In this document: positions 32,131 to 41,187 of the stretch, one piece after another
How the letters are laid out: each line of letters starts with the position of its first letter
Numbering within the stretch: position 1 is the first letter of the stretch
From: Hominenteromicrobium sp900549945
GTDB lineage: Bacteria > Bacillota > Clostridia > Oscillospirales > Acutalibacteraceae
Assembly (NCBI GenBank): GCA_902472305.1
Contig: CABRNK010000003.1
Location: 124,001-188,000 of the forward strand
Direction: 5' to 3'
DNA length: 64,000 nucleotides
The notes under the pieces: model-generated
What the model was told of the DNA's origin: nothing
Databases searched by the model: none
The model's input: the letters and a program-made list of their open reading frames with translations, nothing else
Position numbers and translations under genes: made by a program

Positions 32131-34056
32131 TTATTCTTCCGAACCCTGCTCGTCGAGGAGCGCGCGGATGGAGAGCGAAACGCGCTTCTTTTCGAAATCG
32201 ATCTCGGTGATCTTGACCGTGACCGTCTCGCCGACCTTCAGGACATCCTGCGGCTTTTCGATTCTCTTATCGGCGATCTGCGAAATGTGGATCAGGCCGT
32301 CAATGCCCGGCAGGATTCTCGCAAATGCGCCGAACGTCGTCATGCCGACGATCGTTGCGTCGCATACGGTGCCGACCGGATACTCGTTTCTGAGGATCTC
32401 CCACGGGTTATCCTCCGCCTTCTTGTAGCCGAGAGAAATCTTGCCGTTCTCGCGGTCGAGACCCTTGACATAGACCTGAACCGTATCGCCGACGGAGACG
32501 ACCTCGCTCGGGTGCTTGATGCGGTTCCAGGAAAGTTCAGAGATATGGACCATACCGTCCACGCCGCCGAGATCGACAAACGCGCCGAAGTTGGTGAGCG
32601 ACTTCACCGTGCCGGTGAACTCCTGACCCTCTTCAACGGTCTCCCAGAACTTCGCCTGCGCGGCCTTTCTCTGCTCGCGGAGCACGGAACGGATGGAGCC
32701 GACAGCGCGTCTGCGCTGGCGGTTCACCTCGATGATGCGGAACTGCACCTCGGTGTCCTTGAGGACCTCGAGATCGTCGCCGCGGTTGGCAACGGCCTGC
32801 GACGCCGGAATAAAGACGCGGATGCCGTTGTAAAGGACAATCACGCCGCCCTTGACGATCTCCGTGACCTTGCCGGTGAGAATCTCCTCTGCGTCCATCG
32901 CAGCGGCAATGTCCTCCCAGCCCTTGATCGCGTCGATGCGCTTCTTCGAGAGCATGATCGTGCCTTCCTGATCGTTCGTCTTCATGATGAGAAGATCCAT
33001 CTCGTCGCCGATCTTGACGAGATCCTCGGGCTTCGCGCCCGGGTCCGAGGAGAGCTCAGCAGCCGGGATAAAGCCAGCCTGCTTTCTGCCGACGTCAACA
33101 TACACTTCGGTGGGAGAAATGCCAACTACAACACCGTGCACCTTTTCGTCTGTATTTAAGCTCTTGAGTGATTCCTCAAGCATCTCCTCAAAATTAAGCT
33201 CATTTGTTTCATTGATGTCTGTCATGGTAACAAGTACCTCCTTTATTATGCTTGCCGGTGTCGATGCGCCGGCAGTGATGCCAATTCTGCGCCTGCCCGC
33301 CACAGGCAGTGCGAAGAGCTCGTCCGCCGTTTCGATGAGAAACGTCTCGCAGGACGCCGCGCACACGTCGCGCAGCTTCGCGGTATTCGAGCTTTGCCGG
33401 CCGCCGACGACAAGCATCAGGTCGCTCTGCGCCGAGAGCGCTCTCGCCTCCTGCTGACGATTCGCGGTCGCATTACATATTGTATCAAAAACGGAAGCGT
33501 TTGTACATACCTTTTTGATGAAAAACAAACATTTTTCCCATTCTTCTACGTTAAAAGTGGTCTGCTGGCAGAAAAAAACAGGAATTTTTGCCAGTTCGGG
33601 GCGCGCACAAAACATTTTTTCGAGCGCTTCGGCCGTTGTGAACGTGTCAAACGGCCCCCTGCAGCAGCCGAGAATGCCCTGCACCTCGGGGTGCCCGGCG
33701 TCGCCGGCCAGCAGAAGGTGCCGCCCGGCAGCGGAATTCTCGGAAACGAGGCCGTGGATTTTCTGCACAAACGGGCAGGTTGCATCCACAAACGGGACCG
33801 ATAGCGCCCGCAGCTTCTCGGGCACGGCGGGCGGCACGCCATGGGAGCGGATCACCACGGTCTCCCCCGCCTGCGCCTCCTCCGGGCTTTCGATAATCCG
33901 CACGCCGCGCGCCGACAGGCTCTCGACGAGCTGCGGGTTGTGGATGATCGGCCCGAGCGTGCACACGCGCGCGCCCTGCTTTAAAAGATCGTATACGGTT
34001 TCGACCGCGCGGTTCACGCCGAAGCAGAAGCCCGCGGTTTCGGCGACTCGGATCAT
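32131..34056 (-). CDS. ispH: Fusion of IspH (HMBPP reductase) and ribosomal protein S1
   Basis: A 641-residue bifunctional protein. Residues 1-277 are IspH, the iron-sulfur enzyme that makes IPP and DMAPP from HMBPP. The three cluster cysteines lie in GFCFGVNRA, DATCPFV and DTICNATANRQ; the active-site SHG and TAGAST motifs are present. Residues about 290-620 hold four S1 RNA-binding repeats (GVVVGISPTEVYVDVGRK; GKVTEIVKGGVIVLYNG; GTVKSLTNFGAFVDLGGVDG; ATIVGMTTFGAFARILPGIDG). Such fusions are known in Clostridia. The ATG at 34056 is chosen because it overlaps the plsC stop by 4 bp and AGGTGG lies eight bases upstream; an in-frame GTG at 34068 is the alternative. Confidence 0.93.
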   Translation of the reverse strand: MIRVAETAGFCFGVNRAVETVYDLLKQGARVCTLGPIIHNPQLVESLSARGVRIIESPEEAQAGETVVIRSHGVPPAVPEKLRALSVPFVDATCPFVQKIHGLVSENSAAGRHLLLAGDAGHPEVQGILGCCRGPFDTFTTAEALEKMFCARPELAKIPVFFCQQTTFNVEEWEKCLFFIKKVCTNASVFDTICNATANRQQEARALSAQSDLMLVVGGRQSSNTAKLRDVCAASCETFLIETADELFALPVAGRRRIGITAGASTPASIIKEVLVTMTDINETNELNFEEMLEESLKSLNTDEKVHGVVVGISPTEVYVDVGRKQAGFIPAAELSSDPGAKPEDLVKIGDEMDLLIMKTNDQEGTIMLSKKRIDAIKGWEDIAAAMDAEEILTGKVTEIVKGGVIVLYNGIRVFIPASQAVANRGDDLEVLKDTEVQFRIIEVNRQRRRAVGSIRSVLREQRKAAQAKFWETVEEGQEFTGTVKSLTNFGAFVDLGGVDGMVHISELSWNRIKHPSEVVSVGDTVQVYVKGLDRENGKISLGYKKAEDNPWEILRNEYPVGTVCDATIVGMTTFGAFARILPGIDGLIHISQIADKRIEKPQDVLKVGETVTVKITEIDFEKKRVSLSIRALLDEQGSEE

Positions 34057-34712
34057 ACGCGCTTCCACCTGTTCTCAATAATGTCCAGGCTCTCCGCGCG
34101 CAGCGCCTTAACGCGCTCGAACACCTCGCGCGAAACGCGGCGGTACAGCATGTTCGATTCCTCGGTCAGCCCGAGAGAATCAAACGGGATCGGCTTGCCG
34201 ATGTTGATGACCATCCTTTTGAACACCTTCGGCGGCGTGCCGCCCTCGCCGATGATCGCGACCGGCACGATCGTGCACTGCGTCTTATACGCGAGCATCG
34301 CGATGCCGGTTTTCGGGTTCAGCGGCTCGCCGGTTTTGGAGCGCGTGCCCTCAGGGAACATGCAGACGACCTCCTCGTCCTCCAAAAGGCGGATCGCCGT
34401 CTGAATCCCCTCGGCGCCGCCCGTGCCGCGCGCGATCGGAAACGCGCCGAGACTCTTGAGAAAGCCGCCGATCAGCTTGTTTTTAAAGAGCTCCGCTTTC
34501 GCCATATAGTGGAGCTGCCGCCCCGGTATCGCGCAGCCGAGGTAAATCGGGTCGCCGAGCGTCACATGGTTCGAGCAGATGAGCGTCCGCCCGGAAAGCG
34601 GCATGTTTTCCCGGCCGACGATGCGGTACGGGTGCAGGATCTTAAAGAAAAACAGCATGACGTATTTTGCGAGGAAGTACCACCAGGAAAGGCCCCTGCT
34701 TTTTTTTGCCAC
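34053..34712 (-). CDS. plsC: 1-acyl-sn-glycerol-3-phosphate acyltransferase PlsC
   Basis: Membrane-associated enzyme of phospholipid synthesis that adds the second acyl chain to make phosphatidic acid. In 219 residues the catalytic H-x4-D motif is CSNHVTLGDP, the glycerophosphate site is FPEGTRSKTGEP, and an N-terminal hydrophobic segment (YFLAKYVMLFFFKIL) anchors it. It starts 4 bp after cmk and overlaps the ispH-S1 start, so it is in the middle of a coupled operon. Confidence 0.92.
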   Translation of the reverse strand: MAKKSRGLSWWYFLAKYVMLFFFKILHPYRIVGRENMPLSGRTLICSNHVTLGDPIYLGCAIPGRQLHYMAKAELFKNKLIGGFLKSLGAFPIARGTGGAEGIQTAIRLLEDEEVVCMFPEGTRSKTGEPLNPKTGIAMLAYKTQCTIVPVAIIGEGGTPPKVFKRMVINIGKPIPFDSLGLTEESNMLYRRVSREVFERVKALRAESLDIIENRWKRV

Positions 34713-34716
34713 GGTG

Positions 34717-35379
34717 TCAGCTCCTTTCGCGGACGATCTCGAGCAGGCGCTGCACAGCGCCGTCGAAATCCAGATCGGAGGTGTCGAGCAGAACGCTGTC
34801 CGCCGCCGGCTTAAGCGGCGCGGTCTCGCGGTTCATGTCCTGCTCATCGCGCTGGCGGATCTCCCGCAGTGTCTGTTCATAATCGGCCGGCGTGCCCTTC
34901 TGCTCCAATTCGAGACAGCGGCGCCGCGCGCGCTCCTCTGCGGAGGCGGTCAGGAAGATCTTGACCTGTGCGTTCGGCAGGACGACCGTGCCGATGTCGC
35001 GCCCGTCCATGAGCACGTCGTACCGCTCCGCCATGCCGGTCTGGAGCGAGAACAGGAATTTCCGCACGGCGGGAATCGCCGAAACGGCCGAGGCCGCCAT
35101 CGAAACCTGCGGCGTGCGGATCTCGTCGGTCACATCCTCGCCGCACAGCAGCACGTGCTGGCCGTCCGCCGCGTGGCGCAGGTCGACCGAAACGCCCGGA
35201 AGCGCCGCTTCAACCGCGCCGGCATCCGCGGGCTCTATCCCCTTGCGCAGCATGTGAAGCGCCACCGTGCGGTACAGCGCGCCCGTATCGACATAAATGA
35301 AGCCGAGCGCGCGGGCCGCCGCCTTCGCGACGCTGCTTTTTCCCGCACCGGCGGGGCCGTCAATCGCAATTGCAAACAT
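34717..35379 (-). CDS. cmk: Cytidylate kinase
   Basis: Phosphorylates CMP and dCMP to the diphosphates for nucleotide and lipid-precursor supply. The 220-residue protein starts AIDGPAGAGKSSVAKAAA (Walker A), has DTGALYRTVAL, the MDGRDIGTVVLPNAQVKIFLTA block and RRQRDEQDMNRETAPL-type nucleotide-binding residues (IRQRDEQDMNRE). The order FAD protein-cmk-plsC-ispH-S1 is common in Clostridia. Confidence 0.95.
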   Translation of the reverse strand: MFAIAIDGPAGAGKSSVAKAAARALGFIYVDTGALYRTVALHMLRKGIEPADAGAVEAALPGVSVDLRHAADGQHVLLCGEDVTDEIRTPQVSMAASAVSAIPAVRKFLFSLQTGMAERYDVLMDGRDIGTVVLPNAQVKIFLTASAEERARRRCLELEQKGTPADYEQTLREIRQRDEQDMNRETAPLKPAADSVLLDTSDLDFDGAVQRLLEIVRERS

Positions 35380-35396
35380 AGTGTGATTCTTCCTTT

Positions 35397-36635
35397 TTAT
35401 AGATTTGATCCGGCCGCATAGCCGGTTGAAAAGGCGATCTGCAAATTAAAGCCGCCCGTATAGGCGTCTACGTCGATGATCTCGCCCGCAAAATAGAGGC
35501 CGGGCACCAGCTTCGACTGCATGGTTTTCGGGTCGATCTCCCGCACGGAGACGCCGCCCGCGGTGACGATCGCGCCGGAGAGCGGGCCGAAACCGGAGAT
35601 CTCCACACGAAAGCGCCTGAGCACCCCGCGGAGCGCCGCGCGCTGCTCGCGCGTGACCGCGTTGCACTTTTCCTCCGGCGGGATTCCCGAGCGCCGCACA
35701 ACAACCGGGATCATCTTCTGCGGCAGCAGCTCGCCGAGCGCGTTGCAGAAATTCCGGTTCTTGTTCTTTTCGAGGTCGCGCAGCAGCCGCTGGTCGAGCT
35801 GCGCGTCGTCGAGCGCCGGCTTCAAGTCAATCTCCACCGCGTAGCGCCCCGGCTCCATCCGCCGCATATGCGCGCTCGCGCTCAGAATCGTCGGGCCGGA
35901 AAGCCCGAAATGCGTGAAGAGCAGCTCGCCGAAATCGGTGTAGACCGGCTTCTTTTTGCCGCGCTCCCACACCGCCACGCCGCAGTTGCGCAGCGAAAGG
36001 CCCTGCATGGCCGGGCAGTCCGGGTCCGGCGATTCGAGCGCGACGAGCGACGGCCGAAGCGGCTCCACCGTGTGGCCGAGCGCTTTGGCGAGCCGCGCGC
36101 CGTCGCCGTTGGAGCCGGTGCCGGGGTAGGAGGCGCCGCCGCACGCGAGCAGAACGGACGGCGCACCGAACACCTCGCCCCGGTCCGTCTCGACGCCGGC
36201 GGCAGCGCCGTTTTCCACGCGGACCGCGCGGACCGCGCCCCGCACCACCGGCACGCCGAGCTCTTTGAGCCGCCGGGCCAGCGCGTCTGCAATGTCGTGC
36301 GCGCTGTCGGAGACCGGGAACACGCGGTTCCCGCGCTCCACCTTGAGCGGCACGCCGAGCGATTCAAAGAAGCGCATCGTTTCTTCGGGCGGGAACGCCT
36401 GCACCGCGCCGTAGAGGAAACGCCCGTTGCCCGGCGCGGATTCGATCACCGTGCGCGGCTCGCAGTTATTCGTCACGTTGCAGCGCCCCTTGCCCGTGAT
36501 GCGCAGCTTCCGCCCGAGCCGGTCGTTTTTTTCGACGAGCACCACCCGGCGCCCGCGCTCGGCCGCCGTGATGGCCGCCAGCATGCCGGCCGGGCCGCCG
36601 CCCACGACGGCCGCGTCGAAGGCCCTATTCGTCAT
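35397..36635 (-). CDS. HI0933/YtfP-family FAD-dependent oxidoreductase
   Basis: A 412-residue flavoprotein of the BaiN/HI0933 type. FAD-binding motifs are VVGGGPAGMLAAITAAERGRRVVLVEKN (N-terminal Rossmann fold, Gly residues 12-17), RLGRKLRITGKGRCNVTN, and the C-terminal GLYFAGEIIDVDAYTGGFNLQIA. Reported activities in the family include reduction of bile-acid intermediates and other C=C bonds, so the substrate here is open. The ATG at 36635 overlaps the preceding regulator gene by 11 bp, and a longer frame would run far into it. Confidence 0.88.
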   Translation of the reverse strand: MTNRAFDAAVVGGGPAGMLAAITAAERGRRVVLVEKNDRLGRKLRITGKGRCNVTNNCEPRTVIESAPGNGRFLYGAVQAFPPEETMRFFESLGVPLKVERGNRVFPVSDSAHDIADALARRLKELGVPVVRGAVRAVRVENGAAAGVETDRGEVFGAPSVLLACGGASYPGTGSNGDGARLAKALGHTVEPLRPSLVALESPDPDCPAMQGLSLRNCGVAVWERGKKKPVYTDFGELLFTHFGLSGPTILSASAHMRRMEPGRYAVEIDLKPALDDAQLDQRLLRDLEKNKNRNFCNALGELLPQKMIPVVVRRSGIPPEEKCNAVTREQRAALRGVLRRFRVEISGFGPLSGAIVTAGGVSVREIDPKTMQSKLVPGLYFAGEIIDVDAYTGGFNLQIAFSTGYAAGSNL

Positions 36636-37503
36636 CGCTTTTATTTTCCACCTTTTCGTAGACGCCGTACTCGTCCCAGATATTTTCGAGATCGCAGAGC
36701 GTTTTCGCAACCTCCTCCTTTTTCTTGATCGCCACCGTGACAATCAGCGCGTTGATCAGCGCGAGCGGGCCGACGAGCGAATCGACGAACGAAACCATGT
36801 CGCTTTTCGCAAGCAGCACCTGCTGCGCGCAGGAGGCCAATGGTGAAAGCGTGCTGTCCGTGATCGCGATGACGGACGCGCCGCGGTCGGAGGCGTAGCG
36901 CAGCGCCTTGGCCGCCTTCTTCGAATAGCGCGGGAAGCTGATGCCGATCAGCGCGTCGCCCGCGCCGATGTGCACGAGCTGCTGCAGAATCTGCGCGTCG
37001 CTCGTCGCATTGATGAGCTGCACGGCGTCGAATACCAGAGACAGGTAGTGCGACAGGAACGTCGCGAGCGCCAGCGAGCTGCCCGCGCCGATGATGTACA
37101 CACGCTTCGCGTTCACGAGCGCATCCGCCGCACTGTAAAACGCCTCGTGCGAGATCGTCTCCTTCGTGCGCCGGATGATGTCGATGTCCTGCTCCAGCGA
37201 GGCGTCCAGAAGGCGCTCGAGCGGTGTGTTGGCCGACGTGATCTCAAGGCGCTGCACGCTCGTCAGGCGGTTGCGGATCATCTCCTGCATCGCCTGCTGC
37301 AGCGCCGGATAGCCCGAATAGCCGATCTCGGTTGCAAAGCGCACGACCGTGGACTCGCTCACGCCGACGACCGCGCCGAGCTTTGAGGCTGTCATGAAGG
37401 CCACCTTGTCGTAATGCTCCTCAATGTATCTCGCGATCAGCCGCTGACCCTTGGAAAAAGATCGCGCGTTCTGCTTGATCCGATCCGTTAGCTGAATGTT
37501 CAT
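36625..37503 (-). CDS. RpiR-family transcriptional regulator with SIS domain
   Basis: A 292-residue regulator. The N-terminal helix-turn-helix of the RpiR type spans about residues 1-78 (GQRLIARYIEEHYDKVAFM, SESTVVRFATEIGYSGYP). The C-terminal SIS sugar-phosphate-binding domain spans about 115-250 (VYIIGAGSSLALATFL, ALIGISFPRYSKKAAKAL). It leads the cluster with cmk and ispH-S1 and may sense a sugar phosphate, but the link to these housekeeping genes is unclear. The ATG at 37503 has AAGGA nine bases upstream. Confidence 0.9.
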   Translation of the reverse strand: MNIQLTDRIKQNARSFSKGQRLIARYIEEHYDKVAFMTASKLGAVVGVSESTVVRFATEIGYSGYPALQQAMQEMIRNRLTSVQRLEITSANTPLERLLDASLEQDIDIIRRTKETISHEAFYSAADALVNAKRVYIIGAGSSLALATFLSHYLSLVFDAVQLINATSDAQILQQLVHIGAGDALIGISFPRYSKKAAKALRYASDRGASVIAITDSTLSPLASCAQQVLLAKSDMVSFVDSLVGPLALINALIVTVAIKKKEEVAKTLCDLENIWDEYGVYEKVENKSDDE

Positions 37504-37598
37504 GTTCTGTTTTCCTTCCTTTTTGGAGCGGAGCCCCGCAGCCGCAGCGGGCGCTCCGGTTTTGCGCCCGTGTATGCACACAAAACGCCATTATGTTT

Positions 37599-37627
37599 AT
37601 TTTAGCGGATACGCCTGCAAAAATCAA
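37599..37627 (-). promoter_or_regulatory. Promoter of the rpiR-cmk-ispH cluster
   Basis: TTGATT (37622-37627) and TAAAAT (37599-37604) are 17 bp apart on the minus strand, about 100 bp before the regulator start. The region 37504-37846 holds only this and the divergent moxR promoter. Confidence 0.72.
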
Positions 37628-37731
37628 GCGTGAGTTGCGCTGTTTCCGGAGAAAAACGCGCGCTTTTTGCAGGGAATTTTCTCATTGATTCATTCTTTGC
37701 GGAAATCCGGGCGAATTCCGCCGCGCCGCAC

Positions 37732-37760
37732 TTGCAAAGCGGCATCATATATTGTATAAT
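37732..37760 (+). promoter_or_regulatory. Promoter of the moxR operon
   Basis: TTGCAA (37732-37737) and a perfect TATAAT (37755-37760) are 17 bp apart, about 85 bp upstream of moxR. Confidence 0.78.
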
Positions 37761-37846
37761 TCACATAAATACCCGTTTGCACCGCGCTGCTTTTTGTGCG
37801 GTTGGCCCGCGGGCCGACGGCGTAAAATCAGAGAGGATCGATTTTT

Positions 37847-38791
37847 ATGGAAGCATCGAAGCGTATTTCTGCCATTCAGGAGAATATCGGCAAGGTCATG
37901 ATCGGCTCGCAGACGGTCGTCCGCCTGCTTTTGACGGCGTTCATCGCCGACGGCCACGTTTTGATCGAGGACGTGCCCGGCATGGGCAAGACCGTGCTCG
38001 CCAAATCGCTCGCGAAATCCGTCGAGGCAAAGTTCAGCCGCATCCAGTTCACGCCGGATCTGCTGCCCAGCGACGTGACCGGCCTCAACTATTTTAATCA
38101 GAAGGAAAACGAATTCATTTTCAGCCCCGGCCCGGCCTTCTGCAACATTCTGCTCGCGGATGAGATCAACCGCGCGACGCCCCGCACGCAGTCCAGCCTG
38201 CTCGAGTGCATGGGCGAGCGGCAGATCACCGTGGACGGCAAAACGATGCGGCTCGAGGCGCCGTTTTTCGTCATCGCGACGCAGAACCCGATCGAGACGC
38301 TCGGCACCTACCCGCTGCCCGAGGCGCAGCTCGACCGGTTTCTGATGCGCATCTCGATGGACGCGCCGGACAAGGAGCAGGAAAAAGCCATTCTGCTGCG
38401 CTTCATGAAGGACGAGCCGCTCGAAACGCTCGGCGGCGTCTGCACCGGCGCGGACATTTTAGAGCTGCAGCGCCTTGCACGCGAAATCTACGTGCACCCT
38501 GTATTGCTCGATTACATCGTCGCGCTCGTACAGGCGACGCGCAGCTGGCCGAATGTGGAGATGGGCGTCAGCCCGCGCGGCAGCCTCGCGCTGCTCCGCG
38601 CCGTGCGTGCCTTTGCGCTCGTGCGCGGCGGCGCCTATGTCGTGCCGGAGGACATCAAGGCCGTCGCCGTCCCCGTGCTCGCGCACCGTATCCAGCTCAG
38701 CGGCTCCGCCGGGCTCGTCGCCGCGCAGCAGCAGGCCGTCGCCGATGTGCTCGCCTCCGTCCCGCTGCCGACGGAGGATTGGTCAAAGTAA
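37847..38791 (+). CDS. MoxR-family AAA+ ATPase
   Basis: A 314-residue chaperone-like ATPase. Walker A is EDVPGMGKTVLAKSLA (41-56), Walker B is NILLADEINRATPRTQSSLLE, sensor 1 lies in FVIATQNPIETLGTYPLPEAQLDRF, and the C-terminal lid has VSPRGSLALLRAVRAFAL. MoxR proteins work with DUF58 proteins in cell-envelope or enzyme maturation. Here it overlaps the DUF58 gene by one base (TAATG), so they are translated together. The start has AGAGAGGA upstream. Confidence 0.93.
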   Translation: MEASKRISAIQENIGKVMIGSQTVVRLLLTAFIADGHVLIEDVPGMGKTVLAKSLAKSVEAKFSRIQFTPDLLPSDVTGLNYFNQKENEFIFSPGPAFCNILLADEINRATPRTQSSLLECMGERQITVDGKTMRLEAPFFVIATQNPIETLGTYPLPEAQLDRFLMRISMDAPDKEQEKAILLRFMKDEPLETLGGVCTGADILELQRLAREIYVHPVLLDYIVALVQATRSWPNVEMGVSPRGSLALLRAVRAFALVRGGAYVVPEDIKAVAVPVLAHRIQLSGSAGLVAAQQQAVADVLASVPLPTEDWSK

Positions 38792-39918
38792 TGCTGATAC
38801 TTTTTCTTCTCCTCTTGGCCCTCGGCCTCGTCTTTTTCGCACAGCGGCTCCTGTTCCGCAGGCTCTGGAACAAAAACCTCGACGTGCGGCTTGAGTTCGA
38901 CCGCGGATACCTTTTCTGCGGCGAGGACGCGAATCTCATCGAGACCATCGTCAACAACAAATATCTGCCCTTGCCCGTCCTCGAGGTCGGCTTCGATATG
39001 AGCCGCGCGCTCGCCTTCCGCGAGGAGGAAAACTCCACAGTCAGCGACATGACGTACCGCCGCGACATCTTCACGGCCTCCGTCAAGCAGCGCATCACAC
39101 GCACGCTGCCGTTTCGGGCGAAAAAGCGCGGGTACTACCGCATCGCCTCTACGACAATCACCTCGCACGACTTCCTGATGCAGGAAAAGCTCGTGACGCA
39201 TATCCCGCAGACCACGGAGCTCTACGTGCTCCCCGCGCGGCTGCCCGCCGAGCAGATCCGCATCCCCTACAGCAAGATCACGGGCATGCTCGTCAGCCGG
39301 CGGCGCGTGTATGACGACCCATTCGAATTCGCCGGCATCCGCGACTACCGCCGCACCGACCCGATGAAGCACATCAATTGGAAAGCCTCGGCACGAAACG
39401 GCGGCCTGCTCGTCAACCTGCACGAATCGACGCTGTCGCAGAAGGTCGTCCTGCTGCTCGACTGCGAAGGCGCCGGCATCGCCGTGACCGACACGCTGAA
39501 TGAAACCTCGATCTCCATCGCGGCGGCCCTTGCCGCGCGCATGCTGCAGGACGGCATCTCCGTCACGATCCAGAGCAACGGCACGGACATCCTGACCGGC
39601 AAGCCGCTTTCGACCGGCGAGCTGACCGGCCGCAGCACCGCGCTGCACATGCGCCGGCAGCTCGCGCGCCTCGTCTGCAAAAAAGACCTGCCGCCGGTCG
39701 ACGATCTGCTCCGCGCCGAGCGCGCGCACAGCGGCCGCGAAAACAACCTGTACGTGCTGGTTTCGAAGGCGCAGCGGCATGCGGTGCTCACGGCGCTCGA
39801 ATCGCTCGCCGGCGGACACGAGGCCGTCTGGATTCTGCCGGAGGACCCGAACCTGCCCGCACACCGCAGGATGACCGAAACCTCGAAGCACGTGGATATT
39901 GTGAGGTGGAGCATATGA
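38791..39918 (+). CDS. DUF58 (von Willebrand-like) protein
   Basis: A 375-residue membrane-attached partner of MoxR. It has an N-terminal hydrophobic stretch (MLILFLLLLALGLVFFAQRL), a beta-rich domain (LPFRAKKRGYYRIASTTITS) and the DUF58 signature FEFAGIRDYRRTDPMKHINWKASARNGGLLV, followed by a von Willebrand-type segment (VVLLLDCEG). The start is the ATG at 38791, immediately overlapping the MoxR stop. Its exact client is unknown; the family is associated with assembly or regulation of surface complexes. Confidence 0.9.
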   Translation: MLILFLLLLALGLVFFAQRLLFRRLWNKNLDVRLEFDRGYLFCGEDANLIETIVNNKYLPLPVLEVGFDMSRALAFREEENSTVSDMTYRRDIFTASVKQRITRTLPFRAKKRGYYRIASTTITSHDFLMQEKLVTHIPQTTELYVLPARLPAEQIRIPYSKITGMLVSRRRVYDDPFEFAGIRDYRRTDPMKHINWKASARNGGLLVNLHESTLSQKVVLLLDCEGAGIAVTDTLNETSISIAAALAARMLQDGISVTIQSNGTDILTGKPLSTGELTGRSTALHMRRQLARLVCKKDLPPVDDLLRAERAHSGRENNLYVLVSKAQRHAVLTALESLAGGHEAVWILPEDPNLPAHRRMTETSKHVDIVRWSI

Positions 39919-41117
39919 CCGAACAGAAAAAGCGCGTCCCGGCGCGCCGCATCACTTTCATCGTGCTCGGCTGGCTGCACGTCGCGCTGATTTTCGCGCC
40001 GATCTACGCCGGCATCGTGAATTTCTTCAGTTCAGGCTTCTCGCAGGCCGACATCCTTCTCTGTCACCTGCGCGGCCTGCTCCTCGTCATCCCGATCGCG
40101 CTCTCCTGGTTCGCCGGGCGGTATCTGCGGAATATTGTGATTTACCTCGTCGCGAGCATCTCCATCATCGCGCTGACCGTCGTGCTCTTCGGCACGAAGC
40201 TGATGATCATCCCGGCGCTGCTCCTGTGCTTCCTCCGCTTTTACAACCGGCTGACCGGCGAGGCGCACCCCCTGCTCGACCACGCGGTGTACCTCGTGCT
40301 CCCGCTCTTCCTGCTCCCGGCGGCGATTGCTTTCTTTTACCCGGCGGTGGACGGTATTTATCAGGTGACCGCGCCGTTCTGCGCTGCCCTGTATTTTCTG
40401 CTTTGCTTCACACAGCGCGGCATCGCGCGGATCGACGGCTACATCGAGATGAACCGCACAATGCGCAATATGCCCGCCCGCCGCATCGCGCGGATTTCTA
40501 CGGCGACGCTCGGCGTCATCCTCGTGATCTTCGCCGCGATTCTGCTGCCGCCGCTGCTGCTGAATCAGAACGATTTCCGCTACACCCCGCCGCCCGCCAG
40601 TGCGGGCAGCACCGCTGCGCCGCAGGCCACCGCCGCGCCGCAGGGCTCCACGGAGCCCGACTGGATGCAGCCGCTCGATTCGGAGCCGAACCCGCTTCTC
40701 AAGCTCGCTTTTCAGATCCTCGAATACGTCCTGATCGCGGCGGTCACCGTCGGGCTGATCTTCGGCGTCATCTTCGGCGCGCTGCGGCTCAGCCGCATGT
40801 TCCGGCGTTCGTTCCGCGACACAGGCGACCTTGTGGAAAACCTAGAAAGCGACGCTTACGAGACGGTGCGCGAGAAAAGGCGCCGGCGCGACCGGCCCGG
40901 CCTGTTCGACCGAACGCCGAACGCCGTCGTGCGCCGCCGATACCGCCGGACGGTTCTGCGCGCCGCGAAGGAACCGCCGCAGCCGTGGATGTCCCCCGCC
41001 GAGGCGGAGGCGCACGCCAAGCTCTCCGGCGACGATGCGGACCGCCTGCACGCGCTCTACGAAAAGGCGCGCTACAGCGCCGAGGGCTGCTCGAAGCAGG
41101 ACGCCGCCGGCCTCTAA
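39915..41117 (+). CDS. Multi-spanning membrane protein with a DUF4129-like tail
   Basis: A 400-residue protein with about seven predicted helices (around residues 14-36, 45-65, 70-95, 120-140, 145-165, 198-218 and 265-290). The external linker at 222-255 is rich in Ala, Pro, Thr and Ser. The cytosolic C-terminus contains DADRLHALYEKARYSAEGCS, reminiscent of the DUF4129 end of TgpA-type transglutaminases encoded next to MoxR-DUF58 pairs. No transglutaminase Cys-His-Asp core is present; the linker occupies its place. The ATG at 39915 overlaps the DUF58 stop (ATGA) and has AGGTGGA upstream. Function is unknown, but membership of this operon is secure. Confidence 0.75.
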   Translation: MTEQKKRVPARRITFIVLGWLHVALIFAPIYAGIVNFFSSGFSQADILLCHLRGLLLVIPIALSWFAGRYLRNIVIYLVASISIIALTVVLFGTKLMIIPALLLCFLRFYNRLTGEAHPLLDHAVYLVLPLFLLPAAIAFFYPAVDGIYQVTAPFCAALYFLLCFTQRGIARIDGYIEMNRTMRNMPARRIARISTATLGVILVIFAAILLPPLLLNQNDFRYTPPPASAGSTAAPQATAAPQGSTEPDWMQPLDSEPNPLLKLAFQILEYVLIAAVTVGLIFGVIFGALRLSRMFRRSFRDTGDLVENLESDAYETVREKRRRRDRPGLFDRTPNAVVRRRYRRTVLRAAKEPPQPWMSPAEAEAHAKLSGDDADRLHALYEKARYSAEGCSKQDAAGL

Positions 41118-41146
41118 AATCGGGAAATCCTCCCCAAAAAACACAA

Positions 41147-41183
41147 GGCGCCCGGTACAGCTTTTCTGCCTGTACCGGGCGCC
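41147..41183. terminator. Strong bidirectional terminator
   Basis: A 13-bp perfect stem (41147-41159 with 41171-41183) is followed by gttttta on the plus strand and preceded by an A-run. It ends the moxR operon and the convergent membrane-protein gene, whose stop lies just beyond. Confidence 0.92.
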
Positions 41184-41187
41184 GTTT

